Positions 52,147 through 60,580 of a stretch of DNA of 64,000 nt are shown here, one piece after another (position 1 is the first letter of the stretch; the number at the start of each line of letters is the position of its first letter). The notes beneath the pieces were generated by a model. The model was given only the letters and a program-made list of their open reading frames with translations, made no database searches and was not told the origin of the DNA. Position numbers and translations under genes: made by a program. Source of the DNA: an uncultured Lachnospiraceae bacterium (GTDB lineage: Bacteria > Bacillota > Clostridia > Eubacteriales > Anaerofustaceae); contig CALWKX010000020.1 in the NCBI GenBank assembly GCA_944381375.1, forward strand, positions 20,744-84,743. Direction: 5' to 3'.

Positions 52147-52454
52147 AAGTTTGTAAAAAAAATCTTCTAATTTGGTCGCTGTCAATAGTGGCGTTAATAA
52201 TCGCGATAGTGTTTTTTCCGAGAATGCCGGAAACCATAAGCCTGAGTATAGGAGCAAACGGCGCAAATCTTTCTATTGACAGAATAGCTTTGTTTTACGT
52301 GCCTGTGATTATTGTATTGATATGCCTGAAAGACGGGCCTTTTCCGTTTTATGACAAACGTACCGAAGAGCCGCCCAAATACGCCTCATGGCAGCTTATT
52401 GCCTGCGCGTTGGTTCTGGCAGCTATGATTTATGTGATATATTTACACCTTTAG
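52143..52454 (+). CDS. Small three-helix membrane protein
   Basis: A 103-aa protein with three hydrophobic segments (about residues 8-24, 48-63 and 82-101) and a P-F-Y-D-K-R loop. The first helix and the following loop FPRMPETISLSIGANG resemble the start of DUF1648-type membrane proteins (the sequence around Pro-Asp/Glu-x-I-P in that family), but the protein is too short to be certain. It overlaps iorB by ATGA, so it is translated with the ior operon. Function unknown. Confidence 0.65.
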   Translation: MKVCKKNLLIWSLSIVALIIAIVFFPRMPETISLSIGANGANLSIDRIALFYVPVIIVLICLKDGPFPFYDKRTEEPPKYASWQLIACALVLAAMIYVIYLHL

Positions 52455-52468
52455 ACAAAGGAGAATCT

Positions 52469-52891
52469 ATGATAAAATCCACAATAAAAAAAATAACTTT
52501 ATGCGCTTTGATTCTTATAAGCGTACTGACATTAGGCGCTTGCTCGTCACTTCCAGATGGTGTTGATGAAGAAAAACTCAAAAATTCCGCATACGATATT
52601 ATCACTATGCTTGACGAAGGGCGTTATGACGAGGTTTATGCTTTGTTCAGAAGCGATGTTGCGCAAACTGTAGATGCGGACAATCTCAGGGATACTTTGG
52701 AGCCCGTTTTATCATCGATAGGCTCCTTTACGCAGATAAAGCGTGAAAGATACAAAACGCAGACTTCTGAGGAAGGCGAAGAATATCTGCTGTGTCAAAT
52801 TACTGTGGAATATTCCGACGGCGCTGCAACGTTCGGTGTAGGATTTGATTATGATTATACGCTCATAGGCATTTCTGTTCTGACCAGGTAA
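52469..52891 (+). CDS. DUF3887-like lipoprotein
   Basis: A signal peptide with lipobox LGACSS (Cys at ~residue 25) precedes a ~110-aa domain, YDIITMLDEGRYDEVYALFRSDVAQTVDADNLRDTLEPVLSSIGSF, typical of the DUF3887/NTF2-like group. The C-terminal half is a beta-rich segment (YLLCQITVEYSDGAATFGVGFDYDYTL). I start at the ATG at 52469 because AAAGGAG lies 6 nt upstream. It follows the ior operon by 15 nt and may be co-transcribed. Role unknown. Confidence 0.8.
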   Translation: MIKSTIKKITLCALILISVLTLGACSSLPDGVDEEKLKNSAYDIITMLDEGRYDEVYALFRSDVAQTVDADNLRDTLEPVLSSIGSFTQIKRERYKTQTSEEGEEYLLCQITVEYSDGAATFGVGFDYDYTLIGISVLTR

Positions 52892-52926
52892 CGAAGCGAC
52901 TGGATGAAACTAAGCGTAAAATATGT

Positions 52927-52956
52927 AAGGCCGGTTTATAAACCGGCCTTTTAATT
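52927..52956. terminator. Bidirectional terminator
   Basis: AAGGCCGGTTTA / TAAACCGGCCTT then TTTTAATTTT, between the convergent lipoprotein and zinc-ribbon genes. Confidence 0.85.
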
Positions 52957-52962
52957 TTAAAA

Positions 52963-53109
52963 CTATTTCTGTTTGAATTCCGTATTTGTGCAGTTAGGGC
53001 ACGGAGGAAGCGTATCAGAAGCATTGTCAAGCACGACCTTCTGAGAGCAATTAGTGCATACATACGTGCCTTTGCCGGGCTTTTCACCAGTCGTAGCGAT
53101 ATGAGCCAT
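52963..53109 (-). CDS. 48-aa zinc-ribbon protein
   Basis: A small gene on the minus strand: ATG at 53109, stop at 52963-52965, preceded by a strong AAAGGAG site. The translation has two cysteine pairs, TYVCTNCSQKV and PPCPNCTNTEF, 24 residues apart, making a complete zinc ribbon (rubredoxin-like knuckle), with an N-terminal GEKPGKGTY segment. Similar tiny proteins are annotated as zinc-ribbon or rubredoxin-like in clostridia. A partner cannot be named. The 5' leader contains an 18-nt perfect palindrome. Confidence 0.82.
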   Translation of the reverse strand: MAHIATTGEKPGKGTYVCTNCSQKVVLDNASDTLPPCPNCTNTEFKQK

Positions 53110-53135
53110 TGTATAGTCTCCTTTCGTGTGGATAA

Positions 53136-53153
53136 GCGCAGAAAATTCTGCGC
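53136..53153 (-). promoter_or_regulatory. Palindrome in the zinc-ribbon gene leader
   Basis: GCGCAGAAAATTCTGCGC is a perfect 18-nt dyad, 27 nt before the start codon on the minus strand and a few bases after a likely -10 (TATACT, minus strand). It could be an operator or an RNA hairpin. Confidence 0.5.
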
Positions 53154-53208
53154 TGTAAGTATATTGCCCAACTTGCTTTAAGAATATTCATCAAATAATT
53201 TTTATATT

Positions 53209-54144
53209 TTAAAACAGCTTTTTCTTTTTGAAAATAAATATGAGCACAGCGGCTACAATAAGGCACAGCGCAGCGGCGAATAAATATCCGTAACGCCAGT
53301 CAAGCTCCGGCATATAAGTAAAGTTCATTCCGTACCAGCTTGTTATGAGTGTGAGCGGAAGGAAAATAGTGGCAATAAGAGTAAATATTTTCATAATATT
53401 ATTAAGATTATAATCAAGAAATGACTGATACGCCTCACGAAGCTGCGCCAGATCTTCTCTGAGCATTTGAACGCGCCTGTTAAGCCTGTCGGCTCTGTCT
53501 GTTATCATTCTGAAAAAACGCAGATTTTCATCTTTAAAAAGGCGGTTTTCATTTTCGCAGAGCGCAAGGCCGAGATCCGAAAGCTGTTCATAATAATTAT
53601 GCAGAATGAGGAGTTTTTTCTTTATCAGCATAATTTCGGTGCTGAAATCTTTTTTTATCCTTCCTTTTGACAATGCTTCCTCCATTGCCGCTATTCTGAG
53701 CTCTATAGTCTCTATTGCTTTTGCGTCCGAGCCCAAAAGTTTTTCGAACATGCCGAAAATCAAACGTTCAATAGTTATTTTTCCTATCGAAAAACGGCTG
53801 ACAGCGTAATTCATGATCGACAATGTGCTTTTATCATCATCTTTGACATCAATTATCAAGAACAGATTTTTTGCAATATAAAAACCGATTTTATCTTTAG
53901 CCCCGAGTATATCCTTTGTATTGACGATATTCAGAAGTCCGAAACTGTAAAGTGGATAAGAATCTACGGTATTTCGTATACTTTTAATATCGAGCGCACA
54001 TTCTGCAACTGTTTCTTTTGAAAAGCCCAAACGTTCATAAGTCTCTTTAAGCTCATTAAGGCTTAAAACACCCACTGTGATTTTGTTCGGATTGATTTTG
54101 TCAAGATCAATCTGTTTTATTTCGCTGTCGATTTGATAAAGCAT
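53209..54144 (-). CDS. CorA-family divalent cation transporter
   Basis: Pentameric Mg2+/Co2+ channel, 311 aa. The long cytoplasmic N-terminal domain and stalk helix (residues ~1-245) are followed by two C-terminal membrane helices. The first ends in the signature SWYGMNFTYMPEL, carrying the GMN selectivity motif. The basic C-terminus (FIFKKKKLF) is typical. It lies alone between the zinc-ribbon gene and an intergenic region. Confidence 0.92.
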   Translation of the reverse strand: MLYQIDSEIKQIDLDKINPNKITVGVLSLNELKETYERLGFSKETVAECALDIKSIRNTVDSYPLYSFGLLNIVNTKDILGAKDKIGFYIAKNLFLIIDVKDDDKSTLSIMNYAVSRFSIGKITIERLIFGMFEKLLGSDAKAIETIELRIAAMEEALSKGRIKKDFSTEIMLIKKKLLILHNYYEQLSDLGLALCENENRLFKDENLRFFRMITDRADRLNRRVQMLREDLAQLREAYQSFLDYNLNNIMKIFTLIATIFLPLTLITSWYGMNFTYMPELDWRYGYLFAAALCLIVAAVLIFIFKKKKLF

Positions 54145-54453
54145 AGTTTTGCCCTTTTAAGTTTGTTTTATATTATTATAATCGAAAAATCAGATAAAAA
54201 CAGAAAGTAATTTAAAATACATAATATAAATGCAATAAAATTGAAGTGCATATTAATGCATTTATTTTATAGTAGTTTTATCTGTATCAAATGAAGTATA
54301 CCCATGAGAAAATACATGGATCAGGGCTTGCTGCGGATAATGAAATACGCTGATTTCGAATCAATTTCGTTTAAATCGTTTTAACAGCAGCAGAACAAAT
54401 TTACAGAAAGGATCGCTGATGCTGGCGTTGTCCGTAATCGAATATTATATCTT
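54145..54453. other. AT-rich gap upstream of corA
   Basis: No gene seen. It should hold the corA promoter (minus strand). A GAAAGGATC repeat half appears at 54406-54414 and again near 54456 within element E-G. Confidence 0.45.
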
Positions 54454-54506
54454 CAGAAAGGATGTGTTGCAAAGCGTTCTTTCCAACATTAAGGGGCAGG
54501 GATTTT
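54454..54506 (+). repeat. Short element E-G (degenerate)
   Basis: A weak hairpin GAAAG / CTTTC is followed by CAACATTAAGGGGCAGGGATTTT, which is the E-element 3' flank with three or four changes. The 5' flank is not recognisable, so it is probably a decayed copy. Confidence 0.55.
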
Positions 54507-54520
54507 AAAACGCAAAACAA

Positions 54521-54545
54521 GCGCATTGGATTTGCCAATGCGCGA
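54521..54545 (-). terminator. Terminator of the SDR operon
   Basis: GCGCATTGG / CCAATGCGC hairpin downstream of the minus-strand SDR stop; on that strand it is followed by TTGTTTTGCG. Confidence 0.6.
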
Positions 54546-54570
54546 AAGCTTAAACCATGCGTATAATATA

Positions 54571-55350
54571 TCAATACATCTTGCCTACGATAAAATTTTG
54601 GAGTCTTGCAGGAAGCGCTTTTGAAAGAAATACAAAAAATTTATACTTCCCGCCCACAGTAATATGAGGTTTGGGGTTATTTTTGTTTGCGGCAGCATAT
54701 ATAACCCTTGCGACTTTTTCGGGACGCATACCGTTTATTTCATCTTTTTCCATTGAAGAGACAGCTTTATCCGCATGTATATAAATATCATCGCCTTGAG
54801 TATTTTTTATTCTGTTGCTCGTAAAGCCCGTTTGCACATCGCCTGGAAGCACGGCGCACACTTTTATACCGAATGTTTTCAGCTCATTTCTCAAAGCGTC
54901 TGAAAGTGAAAGCACCGCCGCCTTGGTAGCGGAATAAAAAGCCTGATACGGTATGGCAAAATGAGCAGCCACGGAACTTATGAAAACAAGATTGCCTTTT
55001 GAACTTCTGAGGTATTTGACAGCGGATTTTGCAGTATTTACCGCGCCTGTGAAATTGACGCTTAATATTTTTTGTATATCATTATCAGGAGCGAACTCAA
55101 CAGGCCCGGATATGCCCATGCCTGCGTTTGCTATTACTATATCTATGCTGCCTTCTTTTTCATATACAGCTTCAAAAGCGGCGTTGATAGAAGCGGCGTT
55201 TGTAACGTCAGCGCTTATGTGTTTTATTTTGCCATTATCCGTACCACTTCGGCTGAGTTCATAAACGTTAAAACCGTTTTGTGCAAAGATTTCGGCGCAG
55301 GCTTTTCCTATTCCGCTGCTGCCGCCCGTTATTACGACTGTTTTGTTCAT
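54571..55350 (-). CDS. Short-chain dehydrogenase/reductase
   Basis: NAD(P)-dependent oxidoreductase, 259 aa. TGGSSGIGKA is the cofactor loop, IANAGMG follows, and the catalytic Ser, Tyr and Lys lie in FISSVAAHF and YQAFYSATKAAV. Its ATG overlaps the stop of the oxoamine synthase gene (ATGA), so the two are translated together. That context fits a reductase of the 3-ketone made by the synthase, such as 3-ketosphinganine reductase. The assignment rests on gene order and is an inference. Confidence 0.85.
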   Translation of the reverse strand: MNKTVVITGGSSGIGKACAEIFAQNGFNVYELSRSGTDNGKIKHISADVTNAASINAAFEAVYEKEGSIDIVIANAGMGISGPVEFAPDNDIQKILSVNFTGAVNTAKSAVKYLRSSKGNLVFISSVAAHFAIPYQAFYSATKAAVLSLSDALRNELKTFGIKVCAVLPGDVQTGFTSNRIKNTQGDDIYIHADKAVSSMEKDEINGMRPEKVARVIYAAANKNNPKPHITVGGKYKFFVFLSKALPARLQNFIVGKMY

Positions 55351-56537
55351 ATGCCATACCTGTTGAGTACGTCTTTTATAATATCCATTGCTTCGTCAAG
55401 AATGTCGTATGTATGAGAAGCCATATAGCTTGTTCTGAGCAGGCATTCGGTAGGTGAGGTTGCGGGAGGAAGCACAGGATTTACATAAACGCCTTCATCA
55501 TAAAGCGTTTTGCCGATTTTCAAGGTTGTATGAGCATCGTTGGTATAAATCGGAACAATAGGAGTTGAGCTCATTTTTATTTTTATATTTCTTTTCAGCA
55601 TGCCTTCCCGCACATAATGAGATATATCGGCAAGCTTTGTTACGAGTTCAGGGTGCGCTTTTAAGTGTCTGAGCGCGGCGAGAGCAGTTGCGCAGCTTGC
55701 GGGAGTGATTGATGCGGAAAATATATAAGGCCGTGCATTATGCTTTACATAGTCTACTACATAATCTTTGGCTGCCATATATCCTCCCAGACTTGCCAAA
55801 GATTTTGAGAATGTACCCATTATAACGTCGACTTCGTCAGTCAAACCGTAGTAATCAGCAGTCCCGCGTCCGCCGTTGCCCAATACTCCCAGACCATGGG
55901 CGTCGTCAACCATGACCCGCGCGCCGTATTTTTTAGCAAGATCTATAATAGCGGGAAGATTTGCGATATCTCCTCCCATCGAAAAAACGCCATCAGTTAT
56001 AATTAATTTGCCTGCATTTTCCGGAATATTTTTGAGCGTTTGTTCAAGATCATCCATATCGGCATGACGGTATCTGAGCATTTTACCGTAGCTGAGTTTG
56101 CATCCATCGTATATACTTGCGTGATTTTCGCGATCGCATATGGCATAATCAGATTTTCCTACAAGTGCGCTTATGATTCCCAAATTAGATTGGAAGCCTG
56201 TCGAAAATGTCATGACGGATTCTTTATTCAGAAATTCGGCCAGCTCTTTTTCGAGTTCTATATGCATAGTAAGCGTTCCGTTAAGAAAGCGCGAACCTGA
56301 ACATCCAGTACCGAATTTTTGCATTGCCGCTATTCCCGATTTTATAACCTCATCGTTTACAGTAAGACCAAGATAGTTGTTGGAGCCGAGCATTATGCGG
56401 CGTTTGCCTTCCATTACGACTTCAATATCCTGGCGTGTTTCTAAAGCATGAAAATAAGGGTAGATGTTTTGTTGTCTTAATTCGTTTACAAAAGTATAAT
56501 TTTCACATTTATCAAATAAATCCATTGTATTCTCCAA
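55347..56537 (-). CDS. Alpha-oxoamine synthase, serine-palmitoyltransferase-like
   Basis: PLP enzyme condensing an amino acid with an acyl-CoA. IYPYFHALETRQDIEVVMEGKR and MLGSNNYLGLT start the family fold, DDAHGLGVLG supplies the PLP-stacking Asp/His, and GTFSKSLASLGGY contains the Schiff-base Lys. GTFSKS-type motifs with RPYIFSASITPAS are seen in bacterial serine palmitoyltransferases and CqsA-like enzymes, not in BioF or KBL (which have GTLGKA). At 396 aa it is a normal length. It is paired with an SDR. A sphingoid-base or long-chain aminoketone product is inferred. Confidence 0.72.
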   Translation of the reverse strand: MENTMDLFDKCENYTFVNELRQQNIYPYFHALETRQDIEVVMEGKRRIMLGSNNYLGLTVNDEVIKSGIAAMQKFGTGCSGSRFLNGTLTMHIELEKELAEFLNKESVMTFSTGFQSNLGIISALVGKSDYAICDRENHASIYDGCKLSYGKMLRYRHADMDDLEQTLKNIPENAGKLIITDGVFSMGGDIANLPAIIDLAKKYGARVMVDDAHGLGVLGNGGRGTADYYGLTDEVDVIMGTFSKSLASLGGYMAAKDYVVDYVKHNARPYIFSASITPASCATALAALRHLKAHPELVTKLADISHYVREGMLKRNIKIKMSSTPIVPIYTNDAHTTLKIGKTLYDEGVYVNPVLPPATSPTECLLRTSYMASHTYDILDEAMDIIKDVLNRYGI

Positions 56538-56706
56538 TTCTTTTTATTATGACTTAATATAATATATTAAAACAAAAACGGATAAAAAGTCAATGATTAA
56601 GGTTTCTTGCGGCAAAAGCTGCGCTGTCTGTTCTGCTTTAATATTTGTACTGCCGTTTTATTATTATCCCTAAATGTGTTAAAATCAAAAAAAACTCTGT
56701 ACTGCC

Positions 56707-57798
56707 ATGAAAAAATTTGAAAAAGAAAAATCAGTAAAATTTATTTTTTCAATTATATGTTTGATTTTTGTAATTAACTTTTTTTCGAATAAAAAAGTAT
56801 TTTTTGACATGGCAAATAAAGATCTACTATACTGTTTTGCTTTTGTAAGCGCTTTTGATTTATCTGTCTTAGCAAATGTTTATCAACCCGAATACGCTTT
56901 AAATGTAATTTGTCTTATAAATAATACTGTTTTTGTTGCGGCGAGTATTATTGCGCTGGGTATTATAGCTGCATTGCTGATAGTGTTGAGTAGATTCAAA
57001 AAGGAAAATCATAGGTTATCTTCTGTTGAAAAACGATACAGATCAGTGGAAGAATTTACAGGAACAGCCTTGTTTGCAGCGGATTTTGCTGATGGCGTCA
57101 TCAATTATTCCGAAAGTTATGAAACTCTTTATAAAAGGAAGCCTTTTGTAAAGAATATTAGCGAATTTGGGAATAATAATCCTTATATTTTCGCGGAGGA
57201 TAAGCAGGAATATGCAAAAATCAGCGAATTGATAAGAAATAAACAACCCAGCGGTTCTGCCGAATACAGAGTATATCTGGGAGATGGGCGCTGTCAATGG
57301 CATCGGTTTGAATTTAAAATCGTATTCGCTTCATCCGGCGAACCCGACAAGCTGATTGGCAAGATCAGTAACATTGATGGCGCTAAAAGACGCATGGAAA
57401 TACTCAGCGCGGCAGCCGAAACTGATTCGCTCACAGGGCTTATTAATTATGAAGCAATGTCTTCGCGGGTAAACGCTTATCTTAAAAATGAAGGCAAAGA
57501 CGGAATACACGCGTTGATGATATTGGATGTAGACAATTTCAAATTTGTAAATGATAAATACGGACATCTTGCAGGAGATGAGATTTTGCGCAGGATTGCA
57601 AACGGCATCAATAAGCAGATCAGAGCGACTGATATAGCGGCGAGATATGGGGGAGATGAATTTTTAATATTTTTAAAGAATATTTCGTCTGCTGATTTTG
57701 CCGCTGTAAAAGCAGGCTTTTTATGCGAGTTATTGCAATACGCAGCAAATTTTGAGAATAAATATATAAATGTGACAAGCAGCATAGGAATTATTTAA
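56707..57798 (+). CDS. PAS-GGDEF diguanylate cyclase, interrupted
   Basis: A membrane-bound c-di-GMP synthase in origin. Two or three N-terminal helices (residues ~12-90) are followed by a PAS-like domain (~110-230) and a GGDEF domain (~240 on) with ARYGGDEFLIF intact and an RATD I-site (product inhibition) 5 residues before it. The frame stops right after SIGI, inside the GGDEF domain, missing the last ~30 residues. The continuation lies in another frame just downstream. It may be inactive unless frameshifting occurs. Confidence 0.78.
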   Translation: MKKFEKEKSVKFIFSIICLIFVINFFSNKKVFFDMANKDLLYCFAFVSAFDLSVLANVYQPEYALNVICLINNTVFVAASIIALGIIAALLIVLSRFKKENHRLSSVEKRYRSVEEFTGTALFAADFADGVINYSESYETLYKRKPFVKNISEFGNNNPYIFAEDKQEYAKISELIRNKQPSGSAEYRVYLGDGRCQWHRFEFKIVFASSGEPDKLIGKISNIDGAKRRMEILSAAAETDSLTGLINYEAMSSRVNAYLKNEGKDGIHALMILDVDNFKFVNDKYGHLAGDEILRRIANGINKQIRATDIAARYGGDEFLIFLKNISSADFAAVKAGFLCELLQYAANFENKYINVTSSIGII

Positions 57799-58316
57799 AG
57801 ATATTGCATGAAAGCGCTGCTGATGGTGAAAGTAGGCAGATGGCGTATAAAACGGCGTCTGACAATGGGGAATTGAATTTCAGATATGTACGCACAGCCA
57901 AAGTTCCATATATGGTAGGAGAATATCCGCTCGTAATTGCTGTTGTTGCTGAAATTGCAGACGTCATGCTTGAGGATATCAGTCCCATTGAAATGATAAA
58001 TTCTCTTCCTGTTGGTATCGCTGTGGTTAAGTTTTTCGATGATAACATAAGCTTAAGTTTTGCGAATGATTATTTTATATCTTTGAGCGGATACAGCAAA
58101 GAAGAATTTGAAAAGAAATATATGTTTGATAACTTTTTAGCTTTAAATAAGTATAAGAAAGAAATAGTTATCAATTCCTTAATAAAAGCGTATAAAAACA
58201 GCTTGCCTGTAAAATTTGATTATGAACTTGAGAATAAGAAGATATTAAAAATTACTGTGTCTTATTACAGGGAGAATGAATCAGGACGTGAGTTTTTTGT
58301 AGTGGCAGATTTATAA
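57799..58316 (+). pseudogene. Displaced C-terminal part of the GGDEF protein with a PAS-like domain
   Basis: The frame shifts relative to the GGDEF gene and resumes as LHESAADGESRQMAYKTASDNGELNFRYV, which resembles the end of a GGDEF domain (A-D-x-A-M-Y-x-A-K-x-x-G). About ten residues after SIGI are missing, so a small deletion plus frameshift is likely. A PAS-like segment (MINSLPVGIAVVKFFDDN, GYSKEEFEKKY) follows to 58316. The annotated TTG at 57804 has no ribosome site, arguing against a separate gene. Confidence 0.65.
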
Positions 58317-58328
58317 TTATATTTTAAG

Positions 58329-58446
58329 CGTCAAAAAAGTAAGCGGGCGGGCGCGGCAATAGCTTGAGTCAAGCTATTTTTGAGCGGTGAAGCCGCTCAA
58401 AGGCCGCTTCGCGGCCGGCCGCGCCCGCCCGCTTGCCTTTTTGACG
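58329..58446. repeat. Cloverleaf repeat CL9
   Basis: 29-bp outer arms 58329-58357 and 58418-58446, two mismatches, with core AAGCGGGCGGGCGCGGC identical to CL2. The hairpins are 58358-58378 (AATAGCTT / AAGCTATT), 58381-58399 (TGAGCGG / CCGCTCA) and 58402-58416 (GGCCGCTTCGCGGCC). It lies between the broken GGDEF gene and a convergent operon. Confidence 0.94.
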
Positions 58447-58471
58447 TATCATGCCGAGCAATTACCGCTTT

Positions 58472-58561
58472 TTAATTCCCACCCCACTTATGTTGGTAAG
58501 TGCGCATTATGCGCACTTACCTTACGTATAAATTCCCAGTAAACGGCAGGCCCCTTAAACG
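58472..58561 (-). repeat. Short element E-F
   Basis: In minus orientation it begins GTTTAAGGGGCC and ends ACATAAGTGGGGTGGGAATTA-like. The hairpin GGTAAGTGCGC / GCGCACTTACC spans 58495-58521. It follows CL9 by 25 nt, in tail-to-tail arrangement. Confidence 0.88.
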
Positions 58562-58591
58562 TAATTAAGAAATTTTTTACAACGAGAAAAT

Positions 58592-59290
58592 TCACATGAA
58601 AAGACGTTTTTTAATTTCTTCTTTAAGGCGCTGCTTTTTTTGTATGAACAATAATGCCAGCGCTGTAATAAACACTGACGTTGTAACAATCAGCGACCAG
58701 AAAAGTTTAATATATCCGAAAGCAAAATTATCAATCAGTATTTCGATTGCCACACAAGCGATGCCTGTTAGAACAAGTATAGCAGCCGCCGCAGAAAAAG
58801 GTTTGGCATGTTTCGAAATGTATATGGACGCCATGAAAACAGAAGCTGTGATTACAGTAATAGGAGCTGCAAGCGGCAAATACCAGCTGAAAGAAGTCAA
58901 ACGTGCTATCAATGCCAGATATATCAGCACTGCGGCAAAATCAAGCGCAACATTCAGATATATGTGACGCTTTTTTAACAGTATAGGCATCAGGAAAAAA
59001 CAGAATATACATAATCCGGCGCCTAAAACGTACCACGACCATGTTATATTTCCGCTTATGCAAATATCCGTAATAATGGATACTGCTACAGGCACTGCTA
59101 AAAACAAAGAAGCGTAAATAGCAGAGTAGCGCTTATCAATAGAATCATAAGTGCGTTGAAGTGTTTTGGGGTAAGGATAATGTTTCGGTTCTTCCCAAGG
59201 TTTAATCGTATCGATAACGGCAGCGCCGCAAAGAGGACATTCTTTTTCTGAAGGAGCCAGTTCGACTCCGCAATGTACGCAGTAAGACAT
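58592..59290 (-). CDS. Zinc-ribbon membrane protein (DUF6320-like)
   Basis: The N-terminal zinc ribbon YCVHCGVELAPSEKECPLCGAAV has two CxxC pairs. A short linker and six predicted membrane helices (residues ~58-225) follow, then a basic tail. It is the third gene of a minus-strand operon after an esterase and a condensation-type acyltransferase, an order seen in several clostridia. Function is unknown; it may anchor or regulate the acyltransferase at the membrane. Confidence 0.72.
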   Translation of the reverse strand: MSYCVHCGVELAPSEKECPLCGAAVIDTIKPWEEPKHYPYPKTLQRTYDSIDKRYSAIYASLFLAVPVAVSIITDICISGNITWSWYVLGAGLCIFCFFLMPILLKKRHIYLNVALDFAAVLIYLALIARLTSFSWYLPLAAPITVITASVFMASIYISKHAKPFSAAAAILVLTGIACVAIEILIDNFAFGYIKLFWSLIVTTSVFITALALLFIQKKQRLKEEIKKRLFM

Positions 59291-59295
59291 TTTTA

Positions 59296-60576
59296 TTACC
59301 TCCTGTTGCTTTCTACTAAAACGGGTATTCCCATTTTCACCATAGTCGTGAGGACAAGCCGCTGGAAGTCCGTTTGTTTAATTGTAGAAGAAAAGTTTAA
59401 ATACAATTTATCTTTAAATGATACGCAGGCGCACATTACAGGATTAACACTGAAAGGGCCCAAAATGAATTCTACTCTTTCCAAATATTTTTCCATTTGC
59501 TCAGGAAGCTTTACAACACCCAGGTTGGATAAAGTCACGCTGTTGCATCTGTCTCCCTGTATATAAAAGAAAGCTTTCATAGTAAGGCTTTTGATGACAA
59601 GAGGCACGGGACGAAGCAGGATATTTTTTTCGCTTGCAACATTCGCGCTCATGCGCGCGTTAAGCTGTTTTTCCGTAACCTCATACCCCATAAAATGTTT
59701 GACTCGTTTTGTTATTTCTTCAAAGGAATAAATGCCATGAGCAGGCTCAAGTCCTGGATTGACGTAATTTGCGAAATTACGCAGAGTTTTCGTATCGTAA
59801 AATTTTCTTAAATTTACCGGCACGCTTACTTTGGGAGGGAGCATCTTAGCTTTTTTGCTGATTTCCGCCGACTGCATCTTCTGTAAACTCATTAGCATGA
59901 CGGCCGTTAAAAATTCGTTGACCGTAACGGAATATTGTTTTGCTTTATCCTTAATTTTGTCTACGGGAATTATGGCAGTTATTATATTTAGAATGTCTTT
60001 TTCTTCTTTAGTCCCTTTAATATGGTAAGCTTTGCTTTCTCCTCTTGAGCTTTTTGCATCACGCGCATAACGCAGAAAACTGTCCTCCCATTCCTCTTTT
60101 GATGCTTCATCATTGCAGTCCAATACATATTCTGAATGTGTAATTTGCTCTTTATATTTTAGTTTTATATATTCAGCGATCAGCGTGTTTAAAAAAATCA
60201 TACCTCCAGTGCCGTCAGTAAGCACGTGAAAAATTTCAACCGCTATTCTGTTTTCGTAATAACGGACTCTGAACATGAAACCGCTGTCTTCATTAAGACG
60301 CATTCTGACTAACGGATTTTTATAGTCCTTGGTCACTTTCGGCATACCGTCTATTTTTTCAAGATAATACCAAAATATGCCTTTTTTTAATCTCAGTGCA
60401 AACGAAGGTATTCTTTTTAACGTTGATGAGAGCGCTTGCTGCAAAATTAAGGGATCTATGCTTTCTTTCAGTGTAGCCGAAAGCCTGAACATTGCTGTCC
60501 AATTCCGCGACATTGCAGCAGGATATATTTTGGCAGCGTTGTCAAGTTTGAGCCATTCAAAGTTCTTTTCTTTCAT
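59296..60576 (-). CDS. Alcohol/condensation-domain-type acyltransferase
   Basis: A 426-aa protein related to condensation/chloramphenicol-acetyltransferase-fold enzymes. The pivotal HHxxxDG-type motif appears as IFHVLTDGTGGMIFLN (H-V-L-T-D-G, the second His only), and the C-terminal TLSNLGVV matches the conserved N-L-G motif. No signal peptide or helices. It starts 5 nt after the alpha/beta hydrolase stop and precedes the zinc-ribbon gene by 5 nt. It probably makes an ester or acylated lipid; substrate unknown. Confidence 0.75.
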   Translation of the reverse strand: MKEKNFEWLKLDNAAKIYPAAMSRNWTAMFRLSATLKESIDPLILQQALSSTLKRIPSFALRLKKGIFWYYLEKIDGMPKVTKDYKNPLVRMRLNEDSGFMFRVRYYENRIAVEIFHVLTDGTGGMIFLNTLIAEYIKLKYKEQITHSEYVLDCNDEASKEEWEDSFLRYARDAKSSRGESKAYHIKGTKEEKDILNIITAIIPVDKIKDKAKQYSVTVNEFLTAVMLMSLQKMQSAEISKKAKMLPPKVSVPVNLRKFYDTKTLRNFANYVNPGLEPAHGIYSFEEITKRVKHFMGYEVTEKQLNARMSANVASEKNILLRPVPLVIKSLTMKAFFYIQGDRCNSVTLSNLGVVKLPEQMEKYLERVEFILGPFSVNPVMCACVSFKDKLYLNFSSTIKQTDFQRLVLTTMVKMGIPVLVESNRR

Positions 60577-60580
60577 TGCT

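Noticed and set aside
55347..56537. Glycine C-acetyltransferase (KBL) or BioF
   Set aside because: The PLP-lysine motif is GTFSKS rather than GTLGKA, and no tdh or biotin gene is adjacent, although a wider phylogeny would be needed to be certain.
57804..58316. Independent PAS-domain gene
   Set aside because: The TTG start lacks a ribosome site and its first residues resemble the missing end of the preceding GGDEF domain.
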